Shown here: positions 9,936-20,230 of the stretch, piece after piece
Numbering within the stretch: position 1 is the first letter of the stretch
How the letters are laid out: each line of letters starts with the position of its first letter
Assembly (NCBI GenBank): GCA_902587755.1
Contig: CACIMN010000003.1
Span: 124,001-188,000, forward strand
Length of the DNA: 64,000 nt
Reading direction: 5' to 3'
From: an uncultured Pelagibacteraceae bacterium
Lineage (GTDB): Bacteria > Pseudomonadota > Alphaproteobacteria > Pelagibacterales > Pelagibacteraceae
Position numbers and translations under genes: made by a program
The notes under the pieces: generated by a model
Told to the model about the DNA's origin: nothing
Database searches by the model: none
What the model saw: only the letters and a program-made list of their open reading frames with translations

Positions 9936-12028
9936 ATATTTTTTCTATTATCTACTAAACTATCTACAACACTTGGATCCGCTAGAGTAGTGGTGTCTCC
10001 TAATTGACCGTGCTCGTTAGCAGCAATTTTTCTTAAAATCCTTCTCATTATTTTTCCTGATCTTGTTTTAGGAAGACCTGGAGTAAAATGAATTAGATCT
10101 GGAGTTGCTAAAGGACCAATTTGTTTTCTAACCCAAAGTTTTAGATCTCTTTCTAGTTCACCAGTTTCGCTTTCTCCTGCATTCAAAGTTACATAACAAT
10201 ACAAACCATTACCTTTAATATCATGAGGGTAACCAACTACAGCAGCTTCAGCTACTTTTGGATGAGCAACAAACGCACTTTCAATTTCAGCTGTTCCAAG
10301 ATTATGTCCCGAAACAATAATTACATCATCTACTCGACCAGTGATCCAGTAATATCCATCTTTATCTCTTCGACATCCATCGCCTGTGAAATATTTGCCA
10401 TTAAATTGAGAAAAGTATGTATCTATAAATCTTTGATGATCACCATAAACAGTTCTCATTTGTCCAGGCCATGATTGAGCTATACATAATCTTCCTTCTC
10501 CAGCTCCTTTAACTTCTTTACCGTTTTTATCTACAAGCACTGGCTTAATTCCATAGAAAGGTTTTGTTGCAGATCCGGGTTTAAGAGGAATTGCACCTGT
10601 TTGAGGAGCAATCATTATACCTCCGGTTTCTGTTTGCCACCAAGTATCTACAATTGGGCATTTAGAATTACCTACAGTTTTATAGTACCACATCCAAGCT
10701 TCTGGATTTATTGGTTCTCCCACTGTTCCTAAAAGTTTAAGTGATCTTCTAGATGTTTTCTTAACAGGTTTATCTCCCTCACGCATTAAAGCTCTGATTG
10801 CAGTTGGTGCTGTATAAAAAGTATTTACTTTATATTTATCAACTATTTGCCACCATCTAGAACTATCAGGATAATTTGGAATTCCTTCAAACATTATAGT
10901 TGTTGCACCATTCGAAAGTGGTCCATAAATAATGTAACTATGTCCAGTTACCCACCCAATATCAGCAGTACACCAATAAATATCTTTTGGTTTGTAGTTG
11001 AAAATATATTGATGAGTCATTGATGCATAAACCATATATCCACCAGTAGTATGAAGAACTCCTTTAGGTTTCCCTGTTGAACCCGAAGTATATAAAATAA
11101 ACAAAGGATCTTCTGCGTTCATTTCTTCAGGTTCACAATGATTAGGAACATCTTTAATTAAATCATGATACCAAACATCTCTATTTTGATCCCAGTTGAT
11201 ATAATTACCCGTTCGTTTAACAACAATACATTTCTTAACGTTAGGACAACTCATTAAAGCTTCATCGACTGTATATTTCAGTGGTATAGTTTTTCCACCT
11301 CTCACTCCTTCATCAGCAGTGATTATATATTCAGATTCGCAATCATTCACTCTCCCAGAAATAGAGTCTGCTGAAAAACCTCCAAAAATAATTGAATGAA
11401 CTGCACCAATTCTCACACAGGCCAGCATTAAAATTGCTAACTCTGGTATCATAGTTAAATAAATTGTTACACGGTCACCTTTTTTAATTCCTAATTTTTT
11501 TAAACCATTTGCTGCTTTAGAAACTTTTTGATGAAGTTGTTTATAAGAAATTTTTTGACTATCTTTTGGATCATCTCCAACCCAAATAATAGCAGTTTTA
11601 TCTTTTTTATCCTTTAAATGTCTATCAATGCAATTTACAGAAGCATTTAAAGTGCCATCTTCAAACCATTTAATTTTTACTTCTTTTGCACTGTATTTTA
11701 CGTCTTTAATTTTTTTATATGGTTTTATCCAAGTAATTCTTTTTCCCTCTTTCCTCCAAAATTCGTCATTGTTTTTTATAGACTGAGAATATTTTTGTTG
11801 GTATTTGCTTTTATTTGCTAAGCTACTTTTTACCCATTCTGGTTTTGTTTTAATAACAACTTCAGGAGGTGTATTTCCGTTTTCTTTTTTTGCTTTAATT
11901 TTTTTTTTTGATTTTTTAGAAGAGTTTTTTCTAACTTTAGATCTTCTATTCACCTTTTTTGAGGTTTTTTTTCTAACTTTAGACTTTTTTTTTCTTACCT
12001 TGCTTTTCTTCTTCTTTTTTTTTGGCAT
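9932..12028 (-). CDS. acsA: Acetyl-CoA synthetase with Lys/Arg-rich N-terminal extension
   Basis: [67 protein letters not shown]; first ~50 aa are almost all K/R/S/N. Confidence 0.97.
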   Translation of the reverse strand: MPKKKKKKSKVRKKKSKVRKKTSKKVNRRSKVRKNSSKKSKKKIKAKKENGNTPPEVVIKTKPEWVKSSLANKSKYQQKYSQSIKNNDEFWRKEGKRITWIKPYKKIKDVKYSAKEVKIKWFEDGTLNASVNCIDRHLKDKKDKTAIIWVGDDPKDSQKISYKQLHQKVSKAANGLKKLGIKKGDRVTIYLTMIPELAILMLACVRIGAVHSIIFGGFSADSISGRVNDCESEYIITADEGVRGGKTIPLKYTVDEALMSCPNVKKCIVVKRTGNYINWDQNRDVWYHDLIKDVPNHCEPEEMNAEDPLFILYTSGSTGKPKGVLHTTGGYMVYASMTHQYIFNYKPKDIYWCTADIGWVTGHSYIIYGPLSNGATTIMFEGIPNYPDSSRWWQIVDKYKVNTFYTAPTAIRALMREGDKPVKKTSRRSLKLLGTVGEPINPEAWMWYYKTVGNSKCPIVDTWWQTETGGIMIAPQTGAIPLKPGSATKPFYGIKPVLVDKNGKEVKGAGEGRLCIAQSWPGQMRTVYGDHQRFIDTYFSQFNGKYFTGDGCRRDKDGYYWITGRVDDVIIVSGHNLGTAEIESAFVAHPKVAEAAVVGYPHDIKGNGLYCYVTLNAGESETGELERDLKLWVRKQIGPLATPDLIHFTPGLPKTRSGKIMRRILRKIAANEHGQLGDTTTLADPSVVDSLVDNRKNI

Positions 12029-12043
12029 AGGACAATTTTTTTT

Positions 12044-12457
12044 TTAAATTTTACTCATGTTATTTATAATTTTCCAGCTTTTATAATCAACAGGCATTAC
12101 AGATAGCCTACTTTGCTTTATCAGAGCTAAATGGCTTAAATCCTTATTTTTTTTAATACTTTCGAGCGTTATAGGCTTCGAAAATTTAGTTTTAAATTGA
12201 ACAGTCACAGCAACGAACCTTCCTGTTTTGTCAGTTTTATCTATATAAGACTCTTTGATAACCTTTACTATTCCAACTATCTCTTTTCCTATGTTTGAAT
12301 GATAAAAAAAACAAAGATCACCTTTCCTCATATTCTTTAAATTCTTTGCAGCCTGATAATTTCTAACACCATCCCAAGGTGCACCTTTAATTCCAGCTTT
12401 TTTTTGTTGATCAATTGACCAAACATCTGGTTCAGATTTCATTAACCAATATTGCAT
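12044..12457 (-). CDS. EVE domain-containing protein
   Basis: YWLMKSEPDVWSIDQ, WDGVRNYQAAKNLKNMRKGDLCFFYHSN. Confidence 0.92.
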   Translation of the reverse strand: MQYWLMKSEPDVWSIDQQKKAGIKGAPWDGVRNYQAAKNLKNMRKGDLCFFYHSNIGKEIVGIVKVIKESYIDKTDKTGRFVAVTVQFKTKFSKPITLESIKKNKDLSHLALIKQSRLSVMPVDYKSWKIINNMSKI

Positions 12458-12515
12458 TAGATTACTTTGTATTATTTTAAGGAATTTATCAATTTATTTT
12501 GGTAGTTTTATTATT

Positions 12516-13058
12516 ATGAGAGCTGCAAATTATACTTCAATGAACATATTTAATAAATCTGATATTAAAGAAATAAATAAAGCAATTAACCAAAATTTAA
12601 TTTCAGGTAAAGACAATTATGCTCAGGAATCTTTAAAAACTTCTGAGGTAAAATTCGTCAATCTTGGAAAAATTCAAAAATATATAAATCCTTTTTTAGA
12701 ATTCTGTTTAACTGCCAACAATAATTTCTTTGGTTTTGATCTTCATCCATTAACTTCGTTTAAAAAACTAAATTATAATATCTATGATGAGGGAACTGAA
12801 TATAATTGGCATATTGATGCAGTTCCCACAGACCCAGTTAGAGATATTAAACTTACAGCTTTGTTAAATTTATCTGAGGAGAGTTATGAAGGTGGAGAAT
12901 TAGTATTATTCAGGGCAAATGAAATTATTTGCAATGAGTTTAATACTCCAGGAAGTGCAATTATATTTCCCTCATATATTAATCATAAAGTAAATAAAAT
13001 TGTCTCTGGAAAAAGGCATACCTTGGCGATATGGATGTCTGGACCAAAATTTAGATAA
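12516..13058 (+). CDS. 2OG-Fe(II) oxygenase (prolyl 4-hydroxylase/PKHD type)
   Basis: YNWHIDAVP (HxD), SYEGGELVL, GSAIIFPSYINHKVNKIVSGKRHTLAIWMSGP (distal His and Arg). Confidence 0.88.
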   Translation: MRAANYTSMNIFNKSDIKEINKAINQNLISGKDNYAQESLKTSEVKFVNLGKIQKYINPFLEFCLTANNNFFGFDLHPLTSFKKLNYNIYDEGTEYNWHIDAVPTDPVRDIKLTALLNLSEESYEGGELVLFRANEIICNEFNTPGSAIIFPSYINHKVNKIVSGKRHTLAIWMSGPKFR

Positions 13059-13062
13059 CAAA

Positions 13063-14136
13063 CTAAAACTTCACACCAGCACCTTTGAGAAATACAGCTT
13101 TTTCATCTAGCGGCCATCTAGGTTTTGCAGGGTAATCTAAATTATTAAATTGTTTTAATTTAAATTTTTCCAAACCTACCATTGCAATCATAGCTGCATT
13201 ATCTCCACAAAACTCTATTGGTGGAAAAATACCTCTATAATCATTTTCTTCACATAGATTAATTAACATAGATCTAATTTTTTTATTTGCTGCAACGCCT
13301 CCCGCAACAACAAAAATTTTTTCTTTTAGTTCATTTATTTTTTCAAATTGATTAAATGCAATTTTGGTTTTTTTTAATAAAATTTCCTCAATTGTTTTTT
13401 GAAAAGATGCTGCAAGATCATATTTATCTTGTTCTGATTTAATTGTTTTGCTTATCTTCAACACAGCAGTTTTTAGACCTGCGAAAGAAAGATTGCATCC
13501 TCCTTTGCTGAAAATTGGTTTTGGTAAATCATATTTTTTTGGATCACCTTTTTTAGCTAAAATTTCTATTTGAGGTCCTCCTGGAAATTCTATCCCTAAA
13601 AGCTTTGCCGTTTTGTCAAACGCCTCACCTAATGCATCATCAATAGTTGTTCCTAATCTTTTATATTTACCAAGGTTCTGAACACTTAAATATTGTGAGT
13701 GCCCGCCTGAAATTAAAAGAAGTAAATATGGATAATTTAAATTTGTATTTAGTTTTGGACTTAAAGCATGTCCCTCTAAATGATTAACAGCAATAAAAGG
13801 TTTATTCATTGCAATTGCGAAAGCTTTACCAAAACTTAACCCAACTGATAAACAAACTATTAACCCGGGACCTGCGGTAGAAGCTACCGCATCTATTTCT
13901 TCAATTTTTCTTCCACTTTCATCAATAGCTTTTTTGACAATCCACTCAATTTTTTCAATGTGTGAACGTGCTGCTAGTTCAGGAACTACACCACCAAACT
14001 CCCTATGAACCTCCACTTGGCTAGAAACAATGTTGGATAAAACTACTGGGAATCCCTCTTCATTTTCAGTTATTAAAGAAGCTGCTGTTTCATCACAACT
14101 TGACTCTATTCCAAGAATTAAGGGTTTTTTGCTCAT
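13063..14136 (-). CDS. tsaD: tRNA N6-threonylcarbamoyladenosine biosynthesis protein
   Basis: LGIESSCDETAASLI, GGVVPELAARSHI, NHLEGH, LLLISGGHSQ, VVAGGVAANKKIR. Confidence 0.98.
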   Translation of the reverse strand: MSKKPLILGIESSCDETAASLITENEEGFPVVLSNIVSSQVEVHREFGGVVPELAARSHIEKIEWIVKKAIDESGRKIEEIDAVASTAGPGLIVCLSVGLSFGKAFAIAMNKPFIAVNHLEGHALSPKLNTNLNYPYLLLLISGGHSQYLSVQNLGKYKRLGTTIDDALGEAFDKTAKLLGIEFPGGPQIEILAKKGDPKKYDLPKPIFSKGGCNLSFAGLKTAVLKISKTIKSEQDKYDLAASFQKTIEEILLKKTKIAFNQFEKINELKEKIFVVAGGVAANKKIRSMLINLCEENDYRGIFPPIEFCGDNAAMIAMVGLEKFKLKQFNNLDYPAKPRWPLDEKAVFLKGAGVKF

Positions 14137-14190
14137 TCAAATAGTTTTTAATAATTGTACAATCTTTATACAAGTAAGAAATAATTTTTT

Positions 14191-15108
14191 ATGAGAAAAA
14201 AAATAATAATTGGATCTAGGGGTAGCAAGCTTGCCTTACTTTATGCTCAACAAGCTAAAGATAAGATTATTGAAAATACCGACCTTGGAAATGAAGATAT
14301 TTTAATTAAATCAATTACAACTAAAGGTGACGAAGTACAGGATATAAGATTGTCTGAGCTTGGTGGCAAAGGTTTATTTTCTAGTAATATTGAAAAAGAA
14401 CTTCAGTTAAAAAAAATTGATATTGCAGTCCATGCACTGAAAGATATGCCTGCTAATGAAACAAAAGGATTAACAACAGACTTTTTCCTTGAAAGAAATG
14501 ACCCTAGAGAGATTTTAATTACAAAGAACAAAAAAAAACTTAAAGACTTAGATCAAAAGTCAATTGTTGGTACCTCATCATACAGAAGAGAATTTCAAAT
14601 AAAAAAAATTAGACAAGATTTGAACTGTAAATTAATCAGAGGAAATGTAGATACTAGAATTAGAAAATTGAATGAAGGGATGTATGATGCAATTATTTTG
14701 TCTTATGCTGGTATCAAATTTTTAAAATTTGAAAATGAAATCTCAGAAATTTTTTCAGCTGAAGAAATAATTCCTAGTGCAGGACAAGGCGTAATTGCTC
14801 TTCAATGCAGGCAGAATGATGATGAGACAATTTCTATTTTAAACAAAATTAATCATGAGGAAACACATAAAAGAGCTCACCTTGAGAGAAATATTTTAAA
14901 AGTTTTAGATGGAGATTGTGAAACAGCGATTGGTGCTCATTCAGTGGTTGATGGAGATAAGATTATAGTGGAGGCTGAACTTTTTTCTTTAGATGGTACA
15001 CAAAGGTTTTATGAAAAAAAAGTTGGTAATTTGAATGAGTTTAAAGAAATCGGTAAAGAAATTGGAATACTTTTAAAAACAAAATCAAATAATTCATATA
15101 AAAGATAA
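14191..15108 (+). CDS. hemC: Hydroxymethylbilane synthase
   Basis: IIGSRGSKLALLYAQ, KGLFSSNIEKEL, DIAVHALKDMP, RGNVDTRIRKL, GAGQGVIAL-like motif. Confidence 0.97.
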   Translation: MRKKIIIGSRGSKLALLYAQQAKDKIIENTDLGNEDILIKSITTKGDEVQDIRLSELGGKGLFSSNIEKELQLKKIDIAVHALKDMPANETKGLTTDFFLERNDPREILITKNKKKLKDLDQKSIVGTSSYRREFQIKKIRQDLNCKLIRGNVDTRIRKLNEGMYDAIILSYAGIKFLKFENEISEIFSAEEIIPSAGQGVIALQCRQNDDETISILNKINHEETHKRAHLERNILKVLDGDCETAIGAHSVVDGDKIIVEAELFSLDGTQRFYEKKVGNLNEFKEIGKEIGILLKTKSNNSYKR

Positions 15109-15109
15109 T

Positions 15110-15808
15110 ATGCATATTTTGTTAACTAGACCACTGGAGGATTGTTCTGAAATGATATTAAAATTTCAATCATTAGGACATCAAGTTTCTCATCTTCCAT
15201 TAATAAGAATTGAAAAGGTTAATTATGAAGAAATTAACTTTTCTGAATATGGTGGAATAGTTTTTACTAGTACAAATGCAGTAAAATTTTTAAATACAGT
15301 AAAATTAGATAAAAAAATTAAATGCTTTTGTGTTGGAAATGCTACAGAAAATAAAGCAAGAAGTGTTGGTTTTCAAAATACAATTGCGGCTGAAGGAAAT
15401 GTTACAAACTTAAAGGAGTTAATTATACAAAGTTATGAGTCCAAAAATAAAGAATTGCTTTACGTTAGTGGTGAAACAATATCGGTTGATTTAGATCAAC
15501 AGTTATTAAGTGAAGGTTTTAAGGTAAAAAGAATTATTAATTATAGAGTAGATCATAATCAAAAATTTGATGAGAAATTTATTAATGAATTAAAATTAAA
15601 TATGCCTGATATGGTCTATATTTACTCTCAAAATAGTGCGTCAAGTTTCTTAAATTTCATAAAGATTTACCAAACCGAAAATTTATGGATGAATACAAAT
15701 TTGATGTGTATAGGCGAAAAAACCTCGTCAATACTGAACGAAATCAAATGGAAAAAGATTTTTCTTTTTAACCCTGGAGAAGAAGAGTTTTTGTTATATA
15801 AAATTTAA
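15110..15808 (+). CDS. hemD: Uroporphyrinogen-III synthase
   Basis: ILLTRPLEDC..., GIVFTSTNAVKF, position directly after hemC. Confidence 0.9.
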   Translation: MHILLTRPLEDCSEMILKFQSLGHQVSHLPLIRIEKVNYEEINFSEYGGIVFTSTNAVKFLNTVKLDKKIKCFCVGNATENKARSVGFQNTIAAEGNVTNLKELIIQSYESKNKELLYVSGETISVDLDQQLLSEGFKVKRIINYRVDHNQKFDEKFINELKLNMPDMVYIYSQNSASSFLNFIKIYQTENLWMNTNLMCIGEKTSSILNEIKWKKIFLFNPGEEEFLLYKI

Positions 15809-15810
15809 AA

Positions 15811-16896
15811 ATGGAATTAATTAATAATTTTTCAGAGATATTTTTATCAGTATGGAATAAAGGAATTCTTGGTGTTGATATTTTTCAAATTTTAATTGGT
15901 ATTGGAATATTTTTACTATTCTTAATTTTTAGAGGTCTAATAAGCAAATTAGTTATTAAAAAATTAGAAATTATCTCAAAAAGAACTACGAATAAATTAG
16001 ATGATACTTTTGTTCAATCACTTGTAGGTCCAGCAAGATTTTTACCAATTGTATTAGGATTTTTTATTGCAAGCTACTACATGACTTTCTCACTAGAAGG
16101 AAGAGAAGTGGTAGATACAATTAATAGAACGTTGATCACTATTTTAATTTTTTGGGTGATTCACCAAATCATAGAACCAATATCATACATACTTAGTGGT
16201 TTAGATAAATTGTTAACAAGAGAACTTATTGGCTGGATAATTAAATCGCTAAAAATTTTAATTTTTATTTTAGGTTTAGCAGCAGTTTTAGAATTATGGG
16301 GAATTAAAATAGGACCAATTATTGCAGGTCTTGGACTGTTTGGTGTTGCTGTAGCATTAGGGGCACAAGATTTATTTAAAAATTTAATATCAGGAATTTT
16401 AGTTTTAGTTGAAAAGAGATTTAAAATTGGAGACTGGATAGCTGTTGAGGGTATTATTGAAGGTGTAGTAGAAAAGATTGGATTTAGATCAACAACAATT
16501 AGAAAGTTTGACAAATCTCTTGCTATTATTCCCAATTTTCAATTTGCAGAAAATGCAGTTGTAAATGTAAGTGAAACCTCAAATTGGTTAATCAGTTGGA
16601 TAATTACACTGCAATATGACACTACTGTAGATCAGTTGAAAAAGATTAGAGACGAAATCGAAAGTCATATCAATTCAAGCGAGGATTATAATACCTCAAT
16701 TGGAGTTGCGGTTAGAGTTGATAAATTTTCAGATAGTTCAATAGATATGTATGTAAGATGTTTTACAAAATCAGGAAGTTGGAATAATTGGCTAGATGTT
16801 AAAGAAAGATTAGCAATCGCGATTAAAGAAATTGTTGAAAAAAATGGTGCTTCATTTGCTTTCCCAAGTCAGTCGATTTACGTTGAGAAAAAATGA
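15811..16896 (+). CDS. MscS-family mechanosensitive ion channel
   Basis: IIAGLGLFGVAVALGAQDLFKNLISGILVLVEKRFKIGDWI. Confidence 0.93.
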   Translation: MELINNFSEIFLSVWNKGILGVDIFQILIGIGIFLLFLIFRGLISKLVIKKLEIISKRTTNKLDDTFVQSLVGPARFLPIVLGFFIASYYMTFSLEGREVVDTINRTLITILIFWVIHQIIEPISYILSGLDKLLTRELIGWIIKSLKILIFILGLAAVLELWGIKIGPIIAGLGLFGVAVALGAQDLFKNLISGILVLVEKRFKIGDWIAVEGIIEGVVEKIGFRSTTIRKFDKSLAIIPNFQFAENAVVNVSETSNWLISWIITLQYDTTVDQLKKIRDEIESHINSSEDYNTSIGVAVRVDKFSDSSIDMYVRCFTKSGSWNNWLDVKERLAIAIKEIVEKNGASFAFPSQSIYVEKK

Positions 16897-17183
16897 TAGC
16901 TATTTTTTATTTAGTTTTACAAATTCTAAAATTGTACTCTTATGTTGTAATTGCCAATGTTATTGTAAGTTGGTTAATAGCGTTTAACGTTCTTAATACT
17001 CAAAATAGGTTTGTGTATGCAATTTTAGAGTTGAGTTACAAATTAACCGAGCCTTTCCTGAATAAAATTAGACGTTTTTTGCCAAATTTAGGTTCACTAG
17101 ATATTTCTCCAATCATTCTTCTTTTATTGATTTGGTTTATCGAAATGTGTATGAAGCTGTACATCGCACCAATGATTTTTTAA
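16893..17183 (+). CDS. YggT family protein
   Basis: YVVIANVIVSWLIAFNVLN...LTEPFLNKIRRFLPNLGSLDISPIILLLLI. Confidence 0.9.
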   Translation: MIAIFYLVLQILKLYSYVVIANVIVSWLIAFNVLNTQNRFVYAILELSYKLTEPFLNKIRRFLPNLGSLDISPIILLLLIWFIEMCMKLYIAPMIF

Positions 17184-17192
17184 GAGAGAAAA

Positions 17193-18038
17193 ATGATTTT
17201 AATTGATGGAAAAAAAGCAGCCGCAGAATTAAGAGCAGAGTTAAAGGAAGAAGTTGCAGAGTTAAAATCAAAACATAATAAAGTACCAGGTTTAACGGTA
17301 ATACTGATTGGTGATTTAACACCTAGTCAGATTTATGTAAGAAATAAAGAGAAGTCAGCAAATGAGGTAGGATTAAAATCTGAAGTAATTAAATATCCAG
17401 ACTCAGTTGAAGAAAAGACTGTTCTAGAAAAAATTCAAGAACTAAACAGTGATGAAACTGTTTCAGGAATTTTAGTTCAACTTCCTTTACCTAAGCATAT
17501 TGATAAGCAGAAGGTTATAGAAGCTATTGATCCCTCAAAAGATGTAGATGGATTTCATCCAATGAATGTAGGCAATCTTTCATCTGGTTATGAAAGTTCG
17601 ATACCTTGTACTCCGCTTGGATGTTATTTGTTAATAAAAAAAATTGAACCTAATTTAAGTGGTAAAAAAGCTGTGGTTGTGGGTAGATCAAATTTAAATG
17701 GTAAACCAATGACACAACTTCTATTAAAGGAAAATTGCACCGTAACTATAACTCATTCAAAAACTAAAGATTTAAAAGCTGAATGTTTAGAGGCGGATAT
17801 AATTGTTGCAGCTGTAGGTATACCCGAACTTGTTAGAGGAGATTGGGTTAAGAAAGATGCTATTGTTATTGATGTTGGTATAAATAAAACTGATAACGGT
17901 ATAGTTGGTGATGTTCATTTTGATGAAGTTTCAAAAAATGCAAAAGCACTTACACCAGTTCCAGGCGGTGTAGGTCCAATGACCATTGCTTGTTTGCTTA
18001 AAAATACGATTGACTGTTTCAAAAGATCGCAAATTTAA
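17193..18038 (+). CDS. folD: Methylenetetrahydrofolate dehydrogenase/cyclohydrolase
   Basis: SQIYVRNKEKSANEVG, GILVQLPLPKHID, KDVDGFHPMNVG, VVGRSNLNGKPM, PVPGGVGPMT. Confidence 0.98.
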   Translation: MILIDGKKAAAELRAELKEEVAELKSKHNKVPGLTVILIGDLTPSQIYVRNKEKSANEVGLKSEVIKYPDSVEEKTVLEKIQELNSDETVSGILVQLPLPKHIDKQKVIEAIDPSKDVDGFHPMNVGNLSSGYESSIPCTPLGCYLLIKKIEPNLSGKKAVVVGRSNLNGKPMTQLLLKENCTVTITHSKTKDLKAECLEADIIVAAVGIPELVRGDWVKKDAIVIDVGINKTDNGIVGDVHFDEVSKNAKALTPVPGGVGPMTIACLLKNTIDCFKRSQI

Positions 18039-18076
18039 TAATTAAACCATAAGCTGTAATCTGTTAATTTATTAGG

Positions 18077-18280
18077 ATGAAAAAACCTAAACGACCATAC
18101 AGATTTGGTATAATTTTTTTGCTTCTTACAGTTCCACCTATTGGGGCAACACAATTAGGTTGGTATTTGCATGACAAGCAAACTGGTTTTGATTATGGTA
18201 TGATTGTAGGTACTGTATCAGTAATATACGCTGCATATTTAATGTATGAAAAAAACTGGCGTGAAGAAGATGAAGATTAA
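18077..18280 (+). CDS. Small hypothetical membrane protein
   Basis: 67-aa ORF, two hydrophobic segments, tight spacing to neighbours. Confidence 0.65.
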   Translation: MKKPKRPYRFGIIFLLLTVPPIGATQLGWYLHDKQTGFDYGMIVGTVSVIYAAYLMYEKNWREEDED

Positions 18281-18283
18281 ATT

Positions 18284-18559
18284 ATGGAAAAAATAATTTT
18301 TTTTGGATTGGTTATTCCTATTATGGCTTATGTTTTATACTTAGGTGGAATGGCAATTATGAATGGTTTTAAGTCTAAGGAAGCTAATAGAGCTGAGAAA
18401 GAGGAAGCTGAAAGTGAGGGTAGGGAGACAAGCGAAACTTCTGATGAACAAAGCAGCAATTTAAGTGATGAACTTACTAAATTGAATGATTTAAAAGAAA
18501 AAGGAATTATTTCTCAAGAGGAATTTGAAAAGGCGAAAAATAAACTATTAAATAATTAA
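18284..18559 (+). CDS. SHOCT-domain small membrane protein
   Basis: C-terminal LNDLKEKGIISQEEFEKAKNKLLNN is a canonical SHOCT motif. Confidence 0.82.
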   Translation: MEKIIFFGLVIPIMAYVLYLGGMAIMNGFKSKEANRAEKEEAESEGRETSETSDEQSSNLSDELTKLNDLKEKGIISQEEFEKAKNKLLNN

Positions 18560-18570
18560 ATAGTTTAATC

Positions 18571-19458
18571 ATGTTTAATGGTTTTAAAAAAAAATTTGTT
18601 AAAGTAAGAAAGGGTAAAATTTTTTGTAGATTTAAAGGTAACGGTCCCCCCTTATTATTACTTCATGGATATCCCCAAACACATGTGATGTGGCACAAGA
18701 CTGCCCCTGAGCTTAGTAAATATTTCACTGTAATAGTTGCTGACCTTAGAGGATATGGAGATAGTTTAGTTTTACCTGGTGGTACTAATCATAAAAATTA
18801 TTCTAAAAGAGAAATGGCTAAAGATATGGTTCAATTGATGAGTAAATTAAATTTTAAAAAATTTTTTGTTGCTGGACATGATAGAGGCGGGAGAGTTGCA
18901 CATAGAATGGCAAGAGATTATAGAAATAAGATTATGGCTTTAAGTGTGTTAGATATTTGTCCAACTCTAGATATGTACGAGCATACTGATATGAAATTTG
19001 CAAAAGGATATTTTCACTGGTTTTATTTAATACAGCCAGCACCTTTACCAGAGAAAATGATAATGGCAGATCCTAAAAGATGGTTAAAAAGTCGTTTTAA
19101 TAGGTCATCAAAACGTGCGATTGGAAAAGTTGAAGATGAATATTTTAGAGCCTTTAAACAAAATAAAAGAATTCATGCAACATGTGAAGATTATAGAGCT
19201 GCGGCGACTATAGACTTAGAGCATGATAAAAAAGATAGAAATAAAAAATTAAATATTCCTATTCAAGTTTTGTGGGGAAAAAAAGGAGTAGTTGGAAAGC
19301 AATTTAATTCGATTAAAATTTGGCAAAAATATACAAATAAAAAAATCTATGGTGCAGAAATTAATTCAGATCATTTCATTCCAGAGGAAAGTCCTAAACA
19401 AACTTTAAATCACCTAAAAAAATTTTTTCTAAAAAATGTTAAAAATAATTCCAAATAA
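18571..19458 (+). CDS. Alpha/beta hydrolase, fluoroacetate/haloacetate dehalogenase type
   Basis: HGYPQTHVMWH, GHDRGGRVAHRMARD (Asp nucleophile plus two Arg), YFHWFYLIQPAPLPE, DHFIPEE. Confidence 0.85.
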   Translation: MFNGFKKKFVKVRKGKIFCRFKGNGPPLLLLHGYPQTHVMWHKTAPELSKYFTVIVADLRGYGDSLVLPGGTNHKNYSKREMAKDMVQLMSKLNFKKFFVAGHDRGGRVAHRMARDYRNKIMALSVLDICPTLDMYEHTDMKFAKGYFHWFYLIQPAPLPEKMIMADPKRWLKSRFNRSSKRAIGKVEDEYFRAFKQNKRIHATCEDYRAAATIDLEHDKKDRNKKLNIPIQVLWGKKGVVGKQFNSIKIWQKYTNKKIYGAEINSDHFIPEESPKQTLNHLKKFFLKNVKNNSK

Positions 19459-20227
19459 AAAAAATATTGGAGCAGAAATAATTGTAAATTTAAAAGATAT
19501 TACGAATAAAGATATTTCAAAAATAAAAAAAGCACTGAATAAATATGGAATGTTATATTTTAAGAGACAAAGATTAACTTCTAAACTTTTCATTAAGTTT
19601 GCAAAATATTTTGGAAATTTAGCCAACTATCCAAGACTAAAAGGTTTAAATAAAAAATTTCCTCAAATTACAGTAGTGCAAAGAAAATCAACAGATAAAG
19701 GACCAAGTTTTGGTGAACAATTTCATACAGACTCGATTTATACAAAAAAGCCACCAAGATTTACAATGTTGTTTTCAAAACTTGTACCGAAAAAAGGAAA
19801 GGCCAATACAGAATTTTGTTCTCAATATCTTGCTTATAAAGAATTACCAAGTCCAATAAAAAAAAAATTTAAAAATATTAAAGGTAAATATTCCTCTGAG
19901 GGTCCAATCTCGGTTACAACAAAAGAAAGAGTAAAAGAAAAAGGAAAAAATATTAAAGAACTTAAATCTTCACATAAAATAATTAGGAAAATCAGTACAA
20001 ATTATTCGATTTATTGCAGTCCAGGACATTTTGTTGGTTTTAGTTCAAAGATAAAAAATCAAGAAAAGTTCAAAAAATTTTTATTTAATCATCAAATTAA
20101 GAAGAAGTTTCAATTTTCATTGCCTTGGGAAAAAAATCAATTGGCTATATGGGATAATAGATCTATGCTTCATCAAGCAACACCTTTCAAAGGAAATAGA
20201 ATAATGCATAGAATAACAATCAAATAA
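19436..20227 (+). CDS. TauD/TfdA family Fe(II)/2OG dioxygenase
   Basis: GMLYFKRQ, GEQFHTDSIYTKKPPRFTMLFS, WDNRSMLHQATPFKGNRIMHRITI. Confidence 0.88.
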   Translation: MLKIIPNKKNIGAEIIVNLKDITNKDISKIKKALNKYGMLYFKRQRLTSKLFIKFAKYFGNLANYPRLKGLNKKFPQITVVQRKSTDKGPSFGEQFHTDSIYTKKPPRFTMLFSKLVPKKGKANTEFCSQYLAYKELPSPIKKKFKNIKGKYSSEGPISVTTKERVKEKGKNIKELKSSHKIIRKISTNYSIYCSPGHFVGFSSKIKNQEKFKKFLFNHQIKKKFQFSLPWEKNQLAIWDNRSMLHQATPFKGNRIMHRITIK

Positions 20228-20230
20228 TTT

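Noticed and set aside
11805-12047. Phe/Leu-rich ORF opposite acsA N-terminus
   Set aside because: Mirror image of the poly-Lys coding sequence.
16161-16535. 124-aa minus ORF inside mscS
   Set aside because: Antisense, low-complexity I/P/S composition, no start context.
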